64,000 bases of DNA, from NCBI GenBank assembly GCA_028455995.1, contig JABELC010000005.1:1302001-1366000 (forward strand), written 5' to 3'. The notes under the pieces are model-generated. The model saw nothing but the letters and a program-made list of their open reading frames with translations. It was not told where the DNA came from and ran no database searches. The DNA comes from Scleromitrula shiraiana (lineage: Eukaryota; Ascomycota; Leotiomycetes; Helotiales; Sclerotiniaceae). Below are positions 1-12,463 of the stretch, piece after piece. Numbering within the stretch: position 1 is the first letter of the stretch; each line of letters begins with the position of its first letter. A program made the translations under genes and the position numbers.

Positions 1-1393
1 AGATGATGAGAAGGTGATGATGGATGAAGATTAAACATTAGAAAAGGTTTGGGTACAGTTTGTACCTGTATACTTTTAGCGTTTATACAAATAGTGCGTG
101 GCGGTGTTCTCATCGACACGGTGGTCTCAAATATCTTCGGAATCATCCCCTCCATTTTACGACTCAAGATTATTCTTAAACATCAATTGGAGATTTGCTC
201 ATTCAGAAACAGTCGTTGGAGGGTAGGGAAAGGCAACATAAGTTAGAGAGGTAAGAGTGCGACGATGATAGTTAAATACAATGCTAAGGCTCAACTGCCG
301 AGATATACGGCTAGACAACACGGTATATTATTCTCAATCTTGCTCACTCACTCAACAAACGCTGAATTTTGTTGTTGACATCTTAGAACGATTCGATCTC
401 GACGAGCCTGCATAGCTTAGCTTACCTTGCGCGTATATTTGGAAAATCCATATATCGATGAAGCCACAAGATATAATCGAGTCCCGCTGACAGCTTGGCT
501 GCTTTCCACTCAATTAATTATCTTTGGTGCACGAACGTTACACAGCCTCTTGCTGCTGCCGCTTCGCACCGTACCGTCTTGCAGATTCCCATCAACCGAC
601 TCTCTGGAATCAAAGATGCATGCGCAATGCATGTTGCACATGGTTGACGGTCTCTCTGCTGGCATGTGAAGATTGTCTTCGGCCTTCTTTATTCGCCATG
701 CCGAGAATACCTACCTTGTTACTACAGCGGCATTCGTCGTCCTCTTCATTATTAGTACGAATTATGGGTTATAAAGTCTATAAATTCTCTAATCTTGTAA
801 ACTCGGACACAGAGTGGTGCTCACCATCATACATGTATCCAGTTGCTATGCTATAAGGGCTAGGATGAACAGTGGTGGTAATGATGGTGGTGGTAATGAT
901 GGTGGTGGTGGGAAGGATAGGCCTCGCCAATATCACGAGTAATGAAGCTGTCAATCTCTCTTTTGTTTGCATTGGATTCTCTATGTATTTACTATTCGTT
1001 CGATTATTTTCTATCTTCTTCTCGCCTGTCAATATTAGAACATAAACCATCAAACCATCATACCCAATATAAGAACCTACGGATACTTGTTGGGACCCTA
1101 CCATTTCTGAGAGAATTTGGGATGGAAACTCTTTACTAAGATTGCATATCACTACCCAAGTATACAGTCTTAAATCCAAATCGTACCGCAGAGATTTCGT
1201 ATCCTACGATCGCACATCAAAATCGACATATATTATAAGCAGAGTATTGCGAAAATAAAACCTTTTTATTATGTATACCTCTCTCTGTAGACTAGCAGAC
1301 CCGATTATAAAAAGGTCCCTCAATAATCAGACCTCGAAGTTATAAGATTGTACGAAACACATGTTGGTTCACTCTATCTACAGCAATCTCTCT

Positions 1394-1436
1394 AGCATCT
1401 GGCATCTAGCATCTAGCATCTAGCATCTAGCATCTC
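1394..1436. repeat. AGCATCT heptamer tandem repeat
   Basis: About six head-to-tail copies of AGCATCT, with one GGCATCT variant near the start. It is a short minisatellite in noncoding DNA. Confidence 0.85.
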
Positions 1437-1711
1437 TCAAGTCTAGAATTCCCCAAGCACGTCAAAGTTCACCTCTTGTTGAAGCTCCATACATAACACC
1501 ATTAGTTCCTAGCAACAAACATACAAACTATCGTCAATCCCTCACCTACCAATCAAACGCCACCACCCGATAACCTCACTAAAGAATCGCTCAAAACACA
1601 AATCATCACAAACATCCCCCCATCCCATCTCATCACATCATCATCAAGTTATCAGCAATCAAGATATAATACTATAAGAATTTACTAATACTGAGTACTG
1701 AATACTGAATA

Positions 1712-1750
1712 CTGTAGCCGTAGCTGTAGCTGTAGCTGTAACTGTAGCCG
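1712..1750. repeat. GTAGCT hexamer tandem repeat
   Basis: About six copies of a GTAGCT-type unit with GTAGCC and GTAACT variants, directly after three copies of GAATACT/GAGTACT. Noncoding. Confidence 0.8.
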
Positions 1751-2123
1751 AATCTAGGGTATTTACCGAGTATAGAAACCAATCAATCCATCTTCAATCA
1801 ATCCTCCACGAAACCCATCCCATCTCATCTCATCTCATTTCAAAACTCAGAAGTAAGTGAAGCCTAAGCCTTTGGAGTCGGAGAGGGCCCAAGAAGTAAG
1901 AATCAAATGAGATAAAAAGAACCTTCCGTCCATCCATCTAGCTATTTCCACCTATCACGTGGATTACTGCCATCCCAACGCCCGTAGCATATGAGTTCAT
2001 TAGTACTGATTCTTCATTCCTTTCCTTCATTCATTTTATGAGATAATACCATTCGTTCCCTCATACATTCGTTTTTTTTACTTTCCATCCTTTCCCCCAT
2101 CCCCCTTTCATGATCTTATCGTC

Positions 2124-4479
2124 TCATCGCCTCATATCAGGATCCTCCTCATCAGCCGCCTCAACCCTAACGAGAATCTCCTCCAGTAATCCCTCAAGAA
2201 AGACGTCGACATCTTTCCCCATACCTACTGGTTCCTGCTTATCCCAGTGATCGATTTCTTTGCACACATGTGCAAGTTTGTAGACAAGTTTTCGTAATTT
2301 TTCATGAGCCGCCTGGGCTCGCTGCTGTTTTGGTGTTGTGCCCGACCCACGGAATGCTTGCTGTAAACGATATTGCCGGCGTTTCAATGCTTCCTCAAGG
2401 GCCGGGAATATCACATCGTTCAAAGCGTCAAGATCTCCTGTTGGGCTATCTGGTGCTGGAGAAGGCATAGAAGACGGAGCTCGCGAAGACTGAGAAGAGA
2501 TACTCTCCTGTGAAGGAGAACTATGCAGTTTTTTCGAGGGTAATGCAGGTAGTGGTTGTTGCCCAGATGGACGTAGATTTGGGTTTTGTGTTCCCAAAGG
2601 TTGGGCGGGGTATGGAGGTGGCTGCTGCTGCTGCCGTTGTTTCTGAGCTACTGCAGTTGATGCCTGATTCGTAACTCTTTGTAATGGTTGGGAATGTCCA
2701 CCACCACGGAAAGGAGGAATTTCAGGTAATGTAATGGGCCCGAGCTTAGGTAATGGATGTTGTGTAGATGGTCGTGGTGGTGCTGTAGGGGAAGTATTTT
2801 GATTTTGGTTCTGTGATCTAGCAGCCGACGGAATTCGTAATGGCGGCGGGGAAGGTTCGGCAAGTTTCAGAAAGCCCATGTCTCTTTGTAGTTGCTCTTG
2901 TAGTGTACGATCATAATCAGGGGACTCGGATACTTGCCGATTTAAGTAGCTTGGTGCAGAGGCTCTAGGCGTCTCCAACACGGGAGCCCTGAATTTATCT
3001 GGAGAAGGTGGTAGAGGAATCTTCGTAGGAGATACCATTGGTGGTATGTTTTGCAAGTTGGGCACTGGACGTCTTTGAGGGGATTGCTGTCTTGGGTGTG
3101 TGTCTACAGGAGAGTTCGCTGCCTTGACTGTTTCTGCACTCGAAACATATACGGATTCTTTCGATTTTGATGGCGACTGCTGTCGCGGACGCTCCGCATA
3201 ATCGTCATCATGATCGGATGATCTCGATGATCTTGCATTTGTAGCAGATTCCCCCATAGCATTTAAGCCAACTCTACCATTCGGTCTGCCGCCAGCGGGG
3301 CGAACGGTGCCAAAATCCCACAGATCCTCATTGACTACTCTGGGTCTAGGAGCTTCTTCTCGTTCATTGTCCGAGTCTTCGTCGTCGCCTTTGTGATGTA
3401 CTGCCCAACGTTCGTATCTCTCTATCAATTCTGTCAAGTAGGAAGTCTTCTTCGCTTTTCGTACAAATGGATGTTTCAACAATTCCCTAGCAGATGGTCG
3501 TTCTCTTGGATCTCGTTGAAGGCACAAATCGATGAATTCCTTGAAAGCCTTGGTAAAGCTTCCTTCTAATTTCGGCGGGGGATTTTTGGGGATTAAGAAT
3601 AAGACTTTCATCGGATGTATATCTGAGTAGGGAGGTTCGCCATTAGCCAATTCGAGAGCCGTAATACCCAACGACCAGATGTCTGCTTTGTGATCATATC
3701 CAGACTGCTTGATGACTTCCGGAGCCATCCAAAAAGGTGTACCAACGAAAGTATTCTTCTTGGTCATAGTTGCAGACAACTGCCCCGAAACACCAAAATC
3801 CGCGAGCTTGACCTGTCCATTGGCACCTAGAAGAACATTCGCAGCTATTTTGTGAGAATTAGCATATAGCAGCAAAGCAAGCTAGAAGAGCTAAAAGCAA
3901 TATACCTTTGATATCCCTATGTAGTTTCTTGTCCCCATGAAGATAATCTAGGCCCAGCAAAAGTTCCCTTATGATAATCGAAATATATTCCTCCTGTATC
4001 AACCCGGGCTTCATCAAATCCCCACAACTACCTCCCGAACAGAATTCCATGACAATCCATAGATCCGAACCCCTGAGATATGATCCATAGTATTGAGTAA
4101 CAAACGGCGAGTGCAATTCGGAAAGGATAGAGATCTCTTGAATAATGTCTTCGACTTCATCTTCGGCGTTTTCGACATCGATAACCTTTATGGCCACAGC
4201 CTGCCCAGTGCGCTTGTCAACTCTATCAGAAATTAGTTTAATGATGGTTTAGAAGAAAATATAGCTTGGGATTGAACAATGAAACGCAAGAGATCAGAGG
4301 GGGGAGCCCTAAAACATACCCTTTGTAAACCTTGCCAAAACTACCACCACCTATAGAAATGAGCCTCTGCATAAAATCTCATAAAATCAATAATGTGCAA
4401 ACATACCAATGCAATTCTGTTTTGTGTAAATAGTCTCAGGATCCACGACACCACTCATCATAGCACCATCATTTGCCAT
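2124..4479 (-). CDS. GCKIII-family Ser/Thr protein kinase (MST3/MST4/Sid1-Kic1 type)
   Basis: Four exons (4479-4407, 4350-4320, 4222-3906, 3844-2124) give 713 aa starting MANDGAMMSG. The N-terminal kinase domain (about residues 20-280) is complete: the glycine loop GGGSFGKVYKG is rebuilt across two introns, the Lys motif is VAIKV, the catalytic loop HRDIK is followed by AANVLL, then DFGVSGQL, the activation segment TFVGTPFWMAPE and a subdomain XI ending in FVRKAKKTSYLTEL. These strings match germinal-centre kinase subgroup III, which signals in septation, polarity and hyphal growth. After the kinase domain comes a long Pro/Ser/Gln-rich, probably disordered linker, then a conserved-looking helical tail (NDVIFPALEEALKRRQYRLQ). 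It lies upstream of and co-directional with the UBX gene. A more exact ortholog name (Sid1, Kic1 or MST-1) cannot be chosen from sequence alone. Confidence 0.95.
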
Positions 4480-6162
4480 GATAAGAGAGCAAACCGGACA
4501 GTGATTATGAAGAAGAAGTAAGATGACAAGACCACAGCCCCAGAACGATCAGTTGTGTTGTTCGAGTCAAACAAAACGTTGTCCTAATTTTTATTGGGAA
4601 AGAAAACACCACCCCGCAAATCCTTTCTAAGCTCCTTCGAATCCTGGATCAGCAAACACAGCTGCAGATGTAGGTAGGTAGGTACTCGTGGTAGTAAACA
4701 ATACTTTTGTGGTGAAATGTCGTCGGGCGTTGGAGGTGATAAGCTTCTTCGTCACGTCATTCGTCCATAAGCCCATATACAAGACAATAAACAATAAATT
4801 ATACGTCTATCTTTATCTTTTTCCTTCCTCTTCTCTTTTCTTTCTATGGGGATTCGCGGTCTGTGTTCCTGGGATCGCGGTGTACAGTATTGGTGGGGTT
4901 GACAAGCTACCGAGGGTGTATCACTATAGTATATCAAATAGAATAGAGCCTTCTTGAGAAAGATGGAAAAGAAAAGACTGATGAATATTGAAGTTGGTTT
5001 TTTTTCGTTCGGAACGCTCATAAAATATCGTGAGTGAATCTTGATAATGAAATAATCGTATTGCACTTAAAGAATTATAAATTGGAGAAACAAGAAGCAG
5101 GAGTGGGAAGTGGGAGCGAGCTGTCTTTGAGTGAAGGAATGCAACCTTCTTTTTTTGGGGGGGGGGATGGGGGGGGGGGAAGTGGCATGGAAATGCCCAG
5201 ATGTTGTGTAGTGTTAACGTGGACCCAGCTTCATTAATCCGGGGAAGGTAGGCACCATTGGCTACTGAGCAAAGTAAGAGCTGAGAATAATGATTGCAAG
5301 GAAATGACTACTTTTTCTATATCTACCATGTATATATATGAATATGTTGTCAAGATTTAAGATAAAGGTACATATTTGTATACAGAATGAAATACAATAA
5401 GAACATATATATACTTATTATTAATCATTAGAAGTTTAAGAATCATCTAAATCAACAAACAACCTATTGTTTTTTTTGCTTATTCCGAGAAATAATAGTG
5501 GTTGTCATTGTTGTCTCGTTGTATACCAAACAACCAATCATTTACGTAGCTCGTTGAGCTTTTTGTTTACTCAAGGGATTCTCGGCGGCAGAGTAAACAA
5601 AAAAAAAGAAGCTTGCATATTCTCGAGCTCCGATCTTCAACCTACATGCACTACCTACCTATTTAGTACCTAGCCCTGCCTAGGTAAGTGACAAAGGAGT
5701 TTTCGGTATGAGATCACCATTTATTTAATGCACATTAGCTCCAATTTTAAGTAAACAACTTTATCGAATAGTATCAAATCACAGTGCACAATTGGCCAGA
5801 TATAAATTGAGATGCTTAAGTCAATCATTCATTCATGTATTTTCATGTTCTTGTTCATCCTCTTGATCTAATGTGCACTACTGTACCTAGAACCCAGCCA
5901 GAATATCCTTAGCAAAATGTAAATGCAGATACCAGATCGTTCTATGCGTAATGATAAGGCTAAGATCTGTGAAAATGGGTACATTAAACCTCCCTCTATG
6001 TTACTTTCTGTAGTGCAGCGGCCATGATAAACAGGAGAGTGGGTATATTGTCGCATGTTGCAAATAGCCCAGGATTACCTCAATCCGTGATGCAGAAATG
6101 ATTCCCCTTTAGTATTGTATCAACCCGCCGCTCAAATAAGACTGTTCTTCGATCCTCAGCCT
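4480..6162. other. Intergenic region: kinase promoter/leader and UBX 3' region
   Basis: No supported gene. The left part should hold the promoter and 5' UTR of the minus-strand kinase and the right end the 3' UTR of the UBX gene. It contains two G-runs at 5157-5179 and AT-rich DNA. Small open frames here have no coding character. Confidence 0.6.
5157..5179 (+). repeat. Paired poly-G runs (G10-AT-G11)
   Basis: Ten Gs, AT, then eleven Gs, followed by further short G-runs. It could fold as a G-quadruplex on the plus strand. It sits about 0.7 kb upstream of the kinase start codon. Confidence 0.8.
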
Positions 6163-7826
6163 TCAATCCTCAATGAACTCTACCATCACTGTACTATTTT
6201 TAAGGCCTGCAGAATCGATTGTCTCATCCAGGAAATCTATCAAATCCTTACCCATTAATTTCAACTCAAATGGAGTTCCACCTTTGCCTTCCAGTGGATC
6301 GGCCTTTAACCATTCGTAGATACGGCGGACAGTATCATTTAGGCTGAATCTATGAATGACACGACCGGTGGAATGCCTGAACTGGATCCGGGTGGTGTTG
6401 TTGTTACCCTCAGGTTCACTGTGGTGTTTGTCCGAAGCAATCTGAGAGAATGCTGATGGCGCAGCATTTGAAATCTCTTGTGAAGACGCTCCTGATTCTT
6501 CCTCCACATCTTTGCCCTTGCCTTTACTAATGTCTCCGAAACTCTTGGTGAGATCATCTGGATCGTCTCCTTTCGGCCCAGTTTCATTGTTCGCCAGACT
6601 GTTCTGCATTGCTAAGTCGAGCATCTCCTCTTCAGTAAGTCTCTCGATATCTACCGATTTTGATTTCTCTGGTTTCCTTCGCGCTACAGGATTCTTTTTG
6701 GAAAGATCCAGACTGTAACGGTCGAGGAACTCGCACAACTGCATTAGAAAATCCGCAGGTTGTGGTGCCGGAGGTCCTGACCAAACCTTGACTTGTTCGC
6801 CTGTTCTAGGGTCAACGATTGCGATATGAGGATACGCGGCATCGCTGTCTTTTAATGGAAAGTAGTATTGAACATATTGGTTTCCTCTTGGGTCGTCCTT
6901 AGAATATTGCATGAATAGGAAGTTTTCTTTTATGATGTCTCTGATGCCAGGATTCTTCCATATGTCGCGATTTAATTGTTGGCAATCGAAGATAGAATTG
7001 TCTTGTATGTTGACTAGAATCCACTTTCCTTCTTCCTTTCCCTGATCCCGAGCGGTGTCCCATGGTAATCTGCACATCAACTCGAATGGTGGTCTGAAAA
7101 GTTCAGCAAGTCGCGCATTCTTGCTCGATGTTTCTGATTGTCCTCCTGTAGCCTCAGCCAAGCTTCGGCGGCCTTCATTTGCGGGCTGGTCCCAAATAGA
7201 TGGTGTAGGTCTTTGATTGAATATTCCTGCTCGTGCTACATAATAATTAGTATACTTATTAGAAATGCCATACGATCTCTCGTACCTGAACTTCCCACCA
7301 TTCTGCCTTGATTTCTAGCTCGAACCTGGGCCAAAATATCATCGTGTGTATCACCCCCTCCCCAATCACCTGGACCTCCTACAAGGGTCTCTGTTGTTCT
7401 TGCAATAGGCGCCCTAACACCATCTGCATCAAGCCCGCCACTAGCATCTCCGCCAGCATAAAGTTCTTCTTGCATTCTGCGGGCCATAGCTTCATCATCC
7501 TCAACATCTGCTGCTCGCGCAAGAGCTGCAGCTTGGGCAGCTCCATTATCGTTCTCCTCATCATCATCGATATCCATATCCTCATCGGAATCTAAGTTGA
7601 CCACTCCATCAGAATCTTGGCGATGATGAGTAGGCCGAGGTCTCGTCGAGGTAGGTACTGGAGGGGCTGCTTGTTGAGGAGTCTCGTTACTTCCGGCGAG
7701 ATCAGGAGCTTCGAAAAAGAGTGATACTGCTTGTTCGGGATTGTTATCGGTCATTCCTAGATATCGTCTGGCTACCTCATCAGTCTGTCCTGTGAAGGAC
7801 GTAAAAGCTGCTATGGCTTCATCCAT
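6163..7826 (-). CDS. UBA-UAS-UBX domain Cdc48/p97 adaptor (UBXN7/Ubx5-like)
   Basis: Two exons (7826-7286 and 7235-6163, 50-nt intron) encode 537 aa. Residues 1-40 (MDEAIAAFTSFTGQTDEVAR.., with YLGMTDNNPEQAV) form a UBA-like helix bundle. An acidic stretch and a helical DDEAMARRMQEELY segment follow. The centre is a UAS thioredoxin-like domain (FELMCRLPWDTARD, WILVNIQDN, DIIKENFLFMQYS, YPHIAIVDPRTGE), then a UIM-like LTEEEMLDLAMQNSL. The C-terminus is a UBX domain (TRIQFRHSTGRVIHRFSLND to the end). This order is that of human UBXN7 and yeast Ubx5, which link Cdc48/p97 to ubiquitylated substrates and cullin ligases. It is one of two UBX genes in the window. Confidence 0.93.
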
Positions 7827-8870
7827 ATTGAACAGGCTTTTTAATTATGATATCAAAATTTCTGGTTGGATAATGATTGTAGAAATTGAAAATGCTAAAA
7901 TGGCAGGAGTTGCAGAAGTCGATAATCAAATGCAAAAGAGGGTCCTTAGGAGCCGAACGTAGCCTGTACAAAATAAATTATTTCGTCAGAGGGGCGAATA
8001 ATAAATGTTTGAGTAAAGCGGTCTCTGTAGAGTAGTTTGAGGAATAGTATGTAGATTTCTATCTTCACCTAGAAAATAAAACTGAATACCAGGTCAGTAA
8101 CATTTAATATCAACCACAATAGAAAACCAATAGAGCGTACAATGGATGATAATAGTTGATAATGGAGATGTTTCATGAATAGTTAAAAGGTTAGGGTTTT
8201 TGTGCTACAAACTTCCGTTTCTGAAAGCGTCACCCCTCGTCAGCCTGATCTACCGCCGGGAGCAGCAACAACTCTTTGGCAAGGTCAAAGCCAAGGTAAT
8301 TTAAGCCAATCAAGCTGGTGAACTGAAACCACCTGAAAAATCGATAAGGCTAAATTTAGCAAGAAATTTGACAAGGCTGACCATCTAATCTAATCCACGA
8401 GCCATCCTTGCCGTCATTCCATAGATTTATAGAACACCAGGACATCTGGAATCTCTCAGTATATTACGTAAATGCATCGGATTTGAATAATCACTCTTGC
8501 TGCTCATGGAAATTTATGATCTGCATACGACCACAAAGTTAATGAATTATACTTATTAGCTTGATCCTCGCTATCAATGTTATTGTATATGTTGTAGTTG
8601 TCTCAAGAATTCTATACTACCGATTTATGATAACTAAAAGCTACCTGATGTATTGCTGCTCTCAAATCCATATCGTGATCCTTCTATTGAGACTAACAAT
8701 GCCTTGGAAATTCATATCCCTATTGATTTTCCAACCCAAATTCTCATCCGAGACCCTTTATCCTGTGACCCTCCCCCAAAGTATCCTAGTGTATACTGTA
8801 CATATTGCCATTTTCCATTTGGCAAGATAACCAACCCTAACGCCTTGCTTCAGAGTTTGGACAAAAACCA
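7827..8870. other. Intergenic region between UBX gene and transcription factor gene
   Basis: No gene supported. It should carry the UBX promoter on the left and the transcription-factor 3' UTR on the right. Open frames at 8561-8952 are AT-driven and partly antisense to the transcription factor's last exon. Confidence 0.6.
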
Positions 8871-11295
8871 TCACAGCCCAAAGATAATTAATCTTTCCCC
8901 AGTCATTTCTAGCTCCTCTATCCAGCTAACATTCGTACATGTCCCTGTTTGATCCATAGCAGTTTGCTGTTTTTCGTGTATCACCTCAAGCAGTTTCCTC
9001 GTATTTTTGGTGCTCATGCCATAGCTTGTCTTTTGAAAACTTCTGATCGACTCTACAGCAATTTCCTTCTCCCTCTTATTCTTAGTCGCAGATCCTGCCA
9101 GAAATATCGGAAATATAACGTAACGAAATTCGAACCTTCCTCGTTCCAAGATCATGCTGGCTATCTGCAGAATTTCTCGGGCACAAGTCTCGACCTGTTT
9201 TTCAGAGCCTGGTAAGGGCGTTAACATCTGCCCGTAGTACATACTTGTGTGAGAATATATTACACAAGCTCGATACAATAAATGCGCCTAATGTCGTTAG
9301 TGCGTGTTTTTCCACATATTCAGGAGATACGTACATGAACTCTGAGTGTAAATGGCCCACCGGGAAGGTCTCCAAGTTCTTCAAGCCAAGTCTCAGATGT
9401 TGCCAGTTTTGAGGACCATTCATCATGGAAATCGCTCAATAGTAAGTGCTCCTGCTGAATGGAAGCACTTTGACGTGTAGCAATGTCACATGCTGATTCC
9501 CGGCTGGCTCTAGCTTCAGCTCGCAGCTCCTGAGCTTTTTGCCCAATTCTCAATGCAGTAAGAGCAATCTGTCGATTCATTTTCATCAACTGAGACGTTT
9601 CATTCATTATTAATTGGAGATCGGAACTCAGTTCAATGAGTAAACCAGATTTTTTACCTAGCTGCAAATTTCGTTCTTGCGAGGGTAACATATTCTCCCG
9701 AATGATACCACTGATAAACGTACTTTTCCCACTCGTGGCCAAAAGCGCATAGATGTCGATGTACATTGCCCATACAATAATGTAATGGTGTTTTTCCGGG
9801 CCATAAGCCTGGTGTCGAAGCTTTAAAACTCGTAAAAGCTGGTCGCTGTGATATTCCCACATATTACACTCGCGTTGACCAGCGGCCGCGACCTCAAATC
9901 GTAAGAGAAAATAGTGTGTGAACAATGCTCCATCAGAGAAGGAGTCGGTAAAACTTTGAATCGTATATTGTAAAGCTGGAATTATTTGTTTGTGGACCTC
10001 CAAAGCATCCGTCACCGGTCGATTTTCAAGACAAGCCAGACTGAGGGATGCAAGTGCTATAATAGCAAGATATAATGGAAGATAGCCCTGGGAATAACGC
10101 TCAAAAACATCTGGTCCTCTCTCCTTGTCAGAAAGAGGGGCAATCTGTTGAGCAAGAACTTCTCGATAGTGCTCTATGAGATGGACATCTCTCTGTTCTT
10201 GACGAGTTATGTCACGTGGAGATTCATATAGTTCGCTGCTGATGACGGATTCCGTCCCAGCATGAGCTACACTATTGCTAGATGTACTTGAATTTGAGTT
10301 TTGCGGGTCTTCTTTATTTATTATGCTTATCTGTGAGAAGTACGATTGGAAAGAACTATCAGTGTCGTCTTCGAACCTACGAAGGACAATAGAGTTGGGT
10401 CCTGTCGATAACGGCTGCTCTACTGAACAAGACGTGTTGAGAGTTGAAATCGCTGAGCTCCCACTGTTTTCTCTAGCATATTGAGTGTCACAGCGCTGAT
10501 ACTCTGGGAGTGATAAGAAGCTTGCTGGATTAGCGATCACCGTAAAAGTTCCCGGTGCGTACAGAGCAGCCTTTTGCTCACGTTGCTCGTCATTCAATAG
10601 GTCTGCAAATGGAGGCAATATATCATTTACCATGCACTGCTCCTGGCATGCAGGTTCTTGGAAAAGAGCTGTTTTGTTGTCAGTTGGTAAACAAATTGGG
10701 AACTAAAATACCATACGATCCCAGACGGTGCCAGCAATGCTAGATACCGATCGCATGCGTCCTATAATCTTAGGGGTGTCGTCTTTGAAATGAAGCCGTG
10801 GTCGCCAATCACTACACCTGTCAACATCGATCACGTATCAAAGGTTCCGTCATCCTTACCAAACATAATTTAACCGTTGGCATTGCTAACCATTGATTAA
10901 TCATTGAACAAAAATCTTAATTGATTAAAAACTTACACTGCACAGAGGCTTACGTTCATCACATTTTACCTCTGAGGAACATTAGATATGTGCATACATG
11001 GAGCTGGATAGGGTAACAAACTGCGAGTCCTGCATGTCCTGAATATCTCCTGGTTAGCCAAGACGTATCATAATATCCAATGGTGAAATACCTACCAGCA
11101 TCCAGTTTTTGACCGAGCTGTACCAACAGACTCTGAAGATGACTTGAACCCAGGGCCTGAAATTTGATGTGTAGAATTTGAAGTTGATGTATTGGGGCTG
11201 CTCCGAGTCGGGAGACTATCCCGCACGGTATTTGTTTTGCCCTTATTCGAGATGCGAATGCGATCAGTCATTTCAATACTCCGAGGTTTGACCAT
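8871..11295 (-). CDS. Zn2Cys6 transcription factor with fungal-specific TF domain (Fungal_trans_2 type)
   Basis: Seven exons fit one frame: 11295-11096, 11038-11022, 10971-10937, 10885-10860, 10817-10717, 10668-9335, 9287-8871 (2130 nt, about 709 aa). Only this splicing builds the zinc cluster: TGCWTCRTRKVKC, then DERKPLC, then SQC, then QRLNYVWC, giving spacing C-x2-C-x6-C-x6-C-x2-C-x7-C, followed by the common tail DWRPRLHFKDDTP. The large exon holds the helical regulatory domain (QGYLPLYLAIIALASLSLAC, EVAAAGQRECNMWEYHS). The last exon holds its typical end (VIYSHTSMYYGQ, GRFEFRYVIFPIFLAG). It should bind DNA in the nucleus; the target is unknown. The start is the least certain part: Met at 11295 or one eight codons later. 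It is divergent from ECM29, with no cluster partner. Confidence 0.88.
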
Positions 11296-12463
11296 GGAAG
11301 TTGCGACCTCAATGACCTTGAGCTGACTGGGGATTCCCGAGACGTGACAACGTCGCAGAGTCAATTGCACGCACAATCATCCGCACTCAATCATTAATCA
11401 AGAGTGACTCACGATAGACTGTCGTCTTTGAAAGAAAATGTGGGATTGTAATCAGTGGCAAAGGATAGAATCATCCTTGGCCAAGAGAATTTGGACCTGA
11501 GGTAGTTGTTGTTTTGTAAGGCTTGGTTTGAAGGCAACCAATCTATTGGGGTCAAGGTTTGCAGTTGATTGAAGTCTGGGATATTTCCCTTCAACAAGGA
11601 TGAACAATGGAGAATCAAACTAAGAAATCGATGAACCATTTTAGGGTTCCAGATGAAGAGAGCTTACCTAGGTTTTTTATATATGCACGGACTAGCTCAT
11701 AGTAGACTACTTTGAAGCAGGAGGAAGAGATCCATGGATTTATTATTATTAGTAAATTAAATCAAATGGAAACATTATGAATAGGTAAGATTAGTAATAA
11801 TGAAGGGGAATTGTTAGTAAAAAAGAAAGCTGGAATTATTAATGATATTCAAAATGTGAGTTCTTGGCAACGTCTTCTTCAAATGTTAATTCCATTCTCA
11901 GGGTTGTGGTATTATTCATGAAAGCCCTGGAGCTATTTCTGCCTCGATATAAAGGTTAATAAATACTTTTTAGCCTTGGTAGCTGGAGGAGGTATGGGAG
12001 GTATTCTCGGTATTTAATGATGTGGCGCTTCTGTGGCGTACCGTAGCCTTATCATGACAAGACAAACAGGCAGATTAAAGACGCGTGATAGAAAAGGCAA
12101 ATAAAATGATTTCGTAATCATAAAACAATTCATTTTCTAGAGGTACTTTATTATATTATTAATTATTACTAGCTGTTTTCTATAAAGATGTTGGTGATCG
12201 TGAATAGCTCCAGTTGTGGCCATATCCGCCGTATTTATATACTATCATACTATATTTTCCTTTTGTTTTCTACTCAAAACTCAAGAATAAACAAACCATC
12301 GTAATATTATTTACAAATTTAAAAGTTTATTATGCCTCTTTAGTTCTTCAGACTACAAGACAAGCTAAATGAAGTGATTACACCTGGGCAAAAGATCATC
12401 ATCATCCACTTACAAAATAATTGGCAATTGCAACATTCAACAGAAATTTACATCTCTATCAAG
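11296..12463. promoter_or_regulatory. Intergenic region between divergent TF and ECM29 genes
   Basis: About 1.2 kb separates the start of the minus-strand transcription factor from ECM29 on plus, so both promoters must lie here. An open frame at 11409-11639 (minus) is probably leader or spurious; it ends at a GTGAGT that could be a donor, so a longer 5' exon of the TF cannot be excluded. Otherwise AT-rich. Confidence 0.5.

Larger units (their letters stand above)
1..2123. other. Intergenic region without a supported gene
   Basis: Six-frame reading gives only short open frames with no family resemblance and no convincing splice chain. The stretch is AT-rich and holds low-complexity DNA: a GGTGGTAATGAT-type repeat near 873-912, a heptamer array at 1394-1436 and a hexamer array at 1712-1750. 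It lies downstream of the kinase gene, so its right end should include that gene's 3' UTR. Confidence 0.6.

Noticed and set aside
778..1179. 133-codon minus-strand frame
   Set aside because: Translation includes an ITTTIITTTV repeat run and resembles nothing; no splice support.
4620..4660. TTCGAATCCT resembling a tRNA T-loop
   Set aside because: No flanking stems, anticodon arm or D-loop could be drawn.
11409..11639. 76-codon minus-strand frame upstream of the transcription factor
   Set aside because: No family resemblance; best seen as leader or chance, although it ends next to a possible donor.
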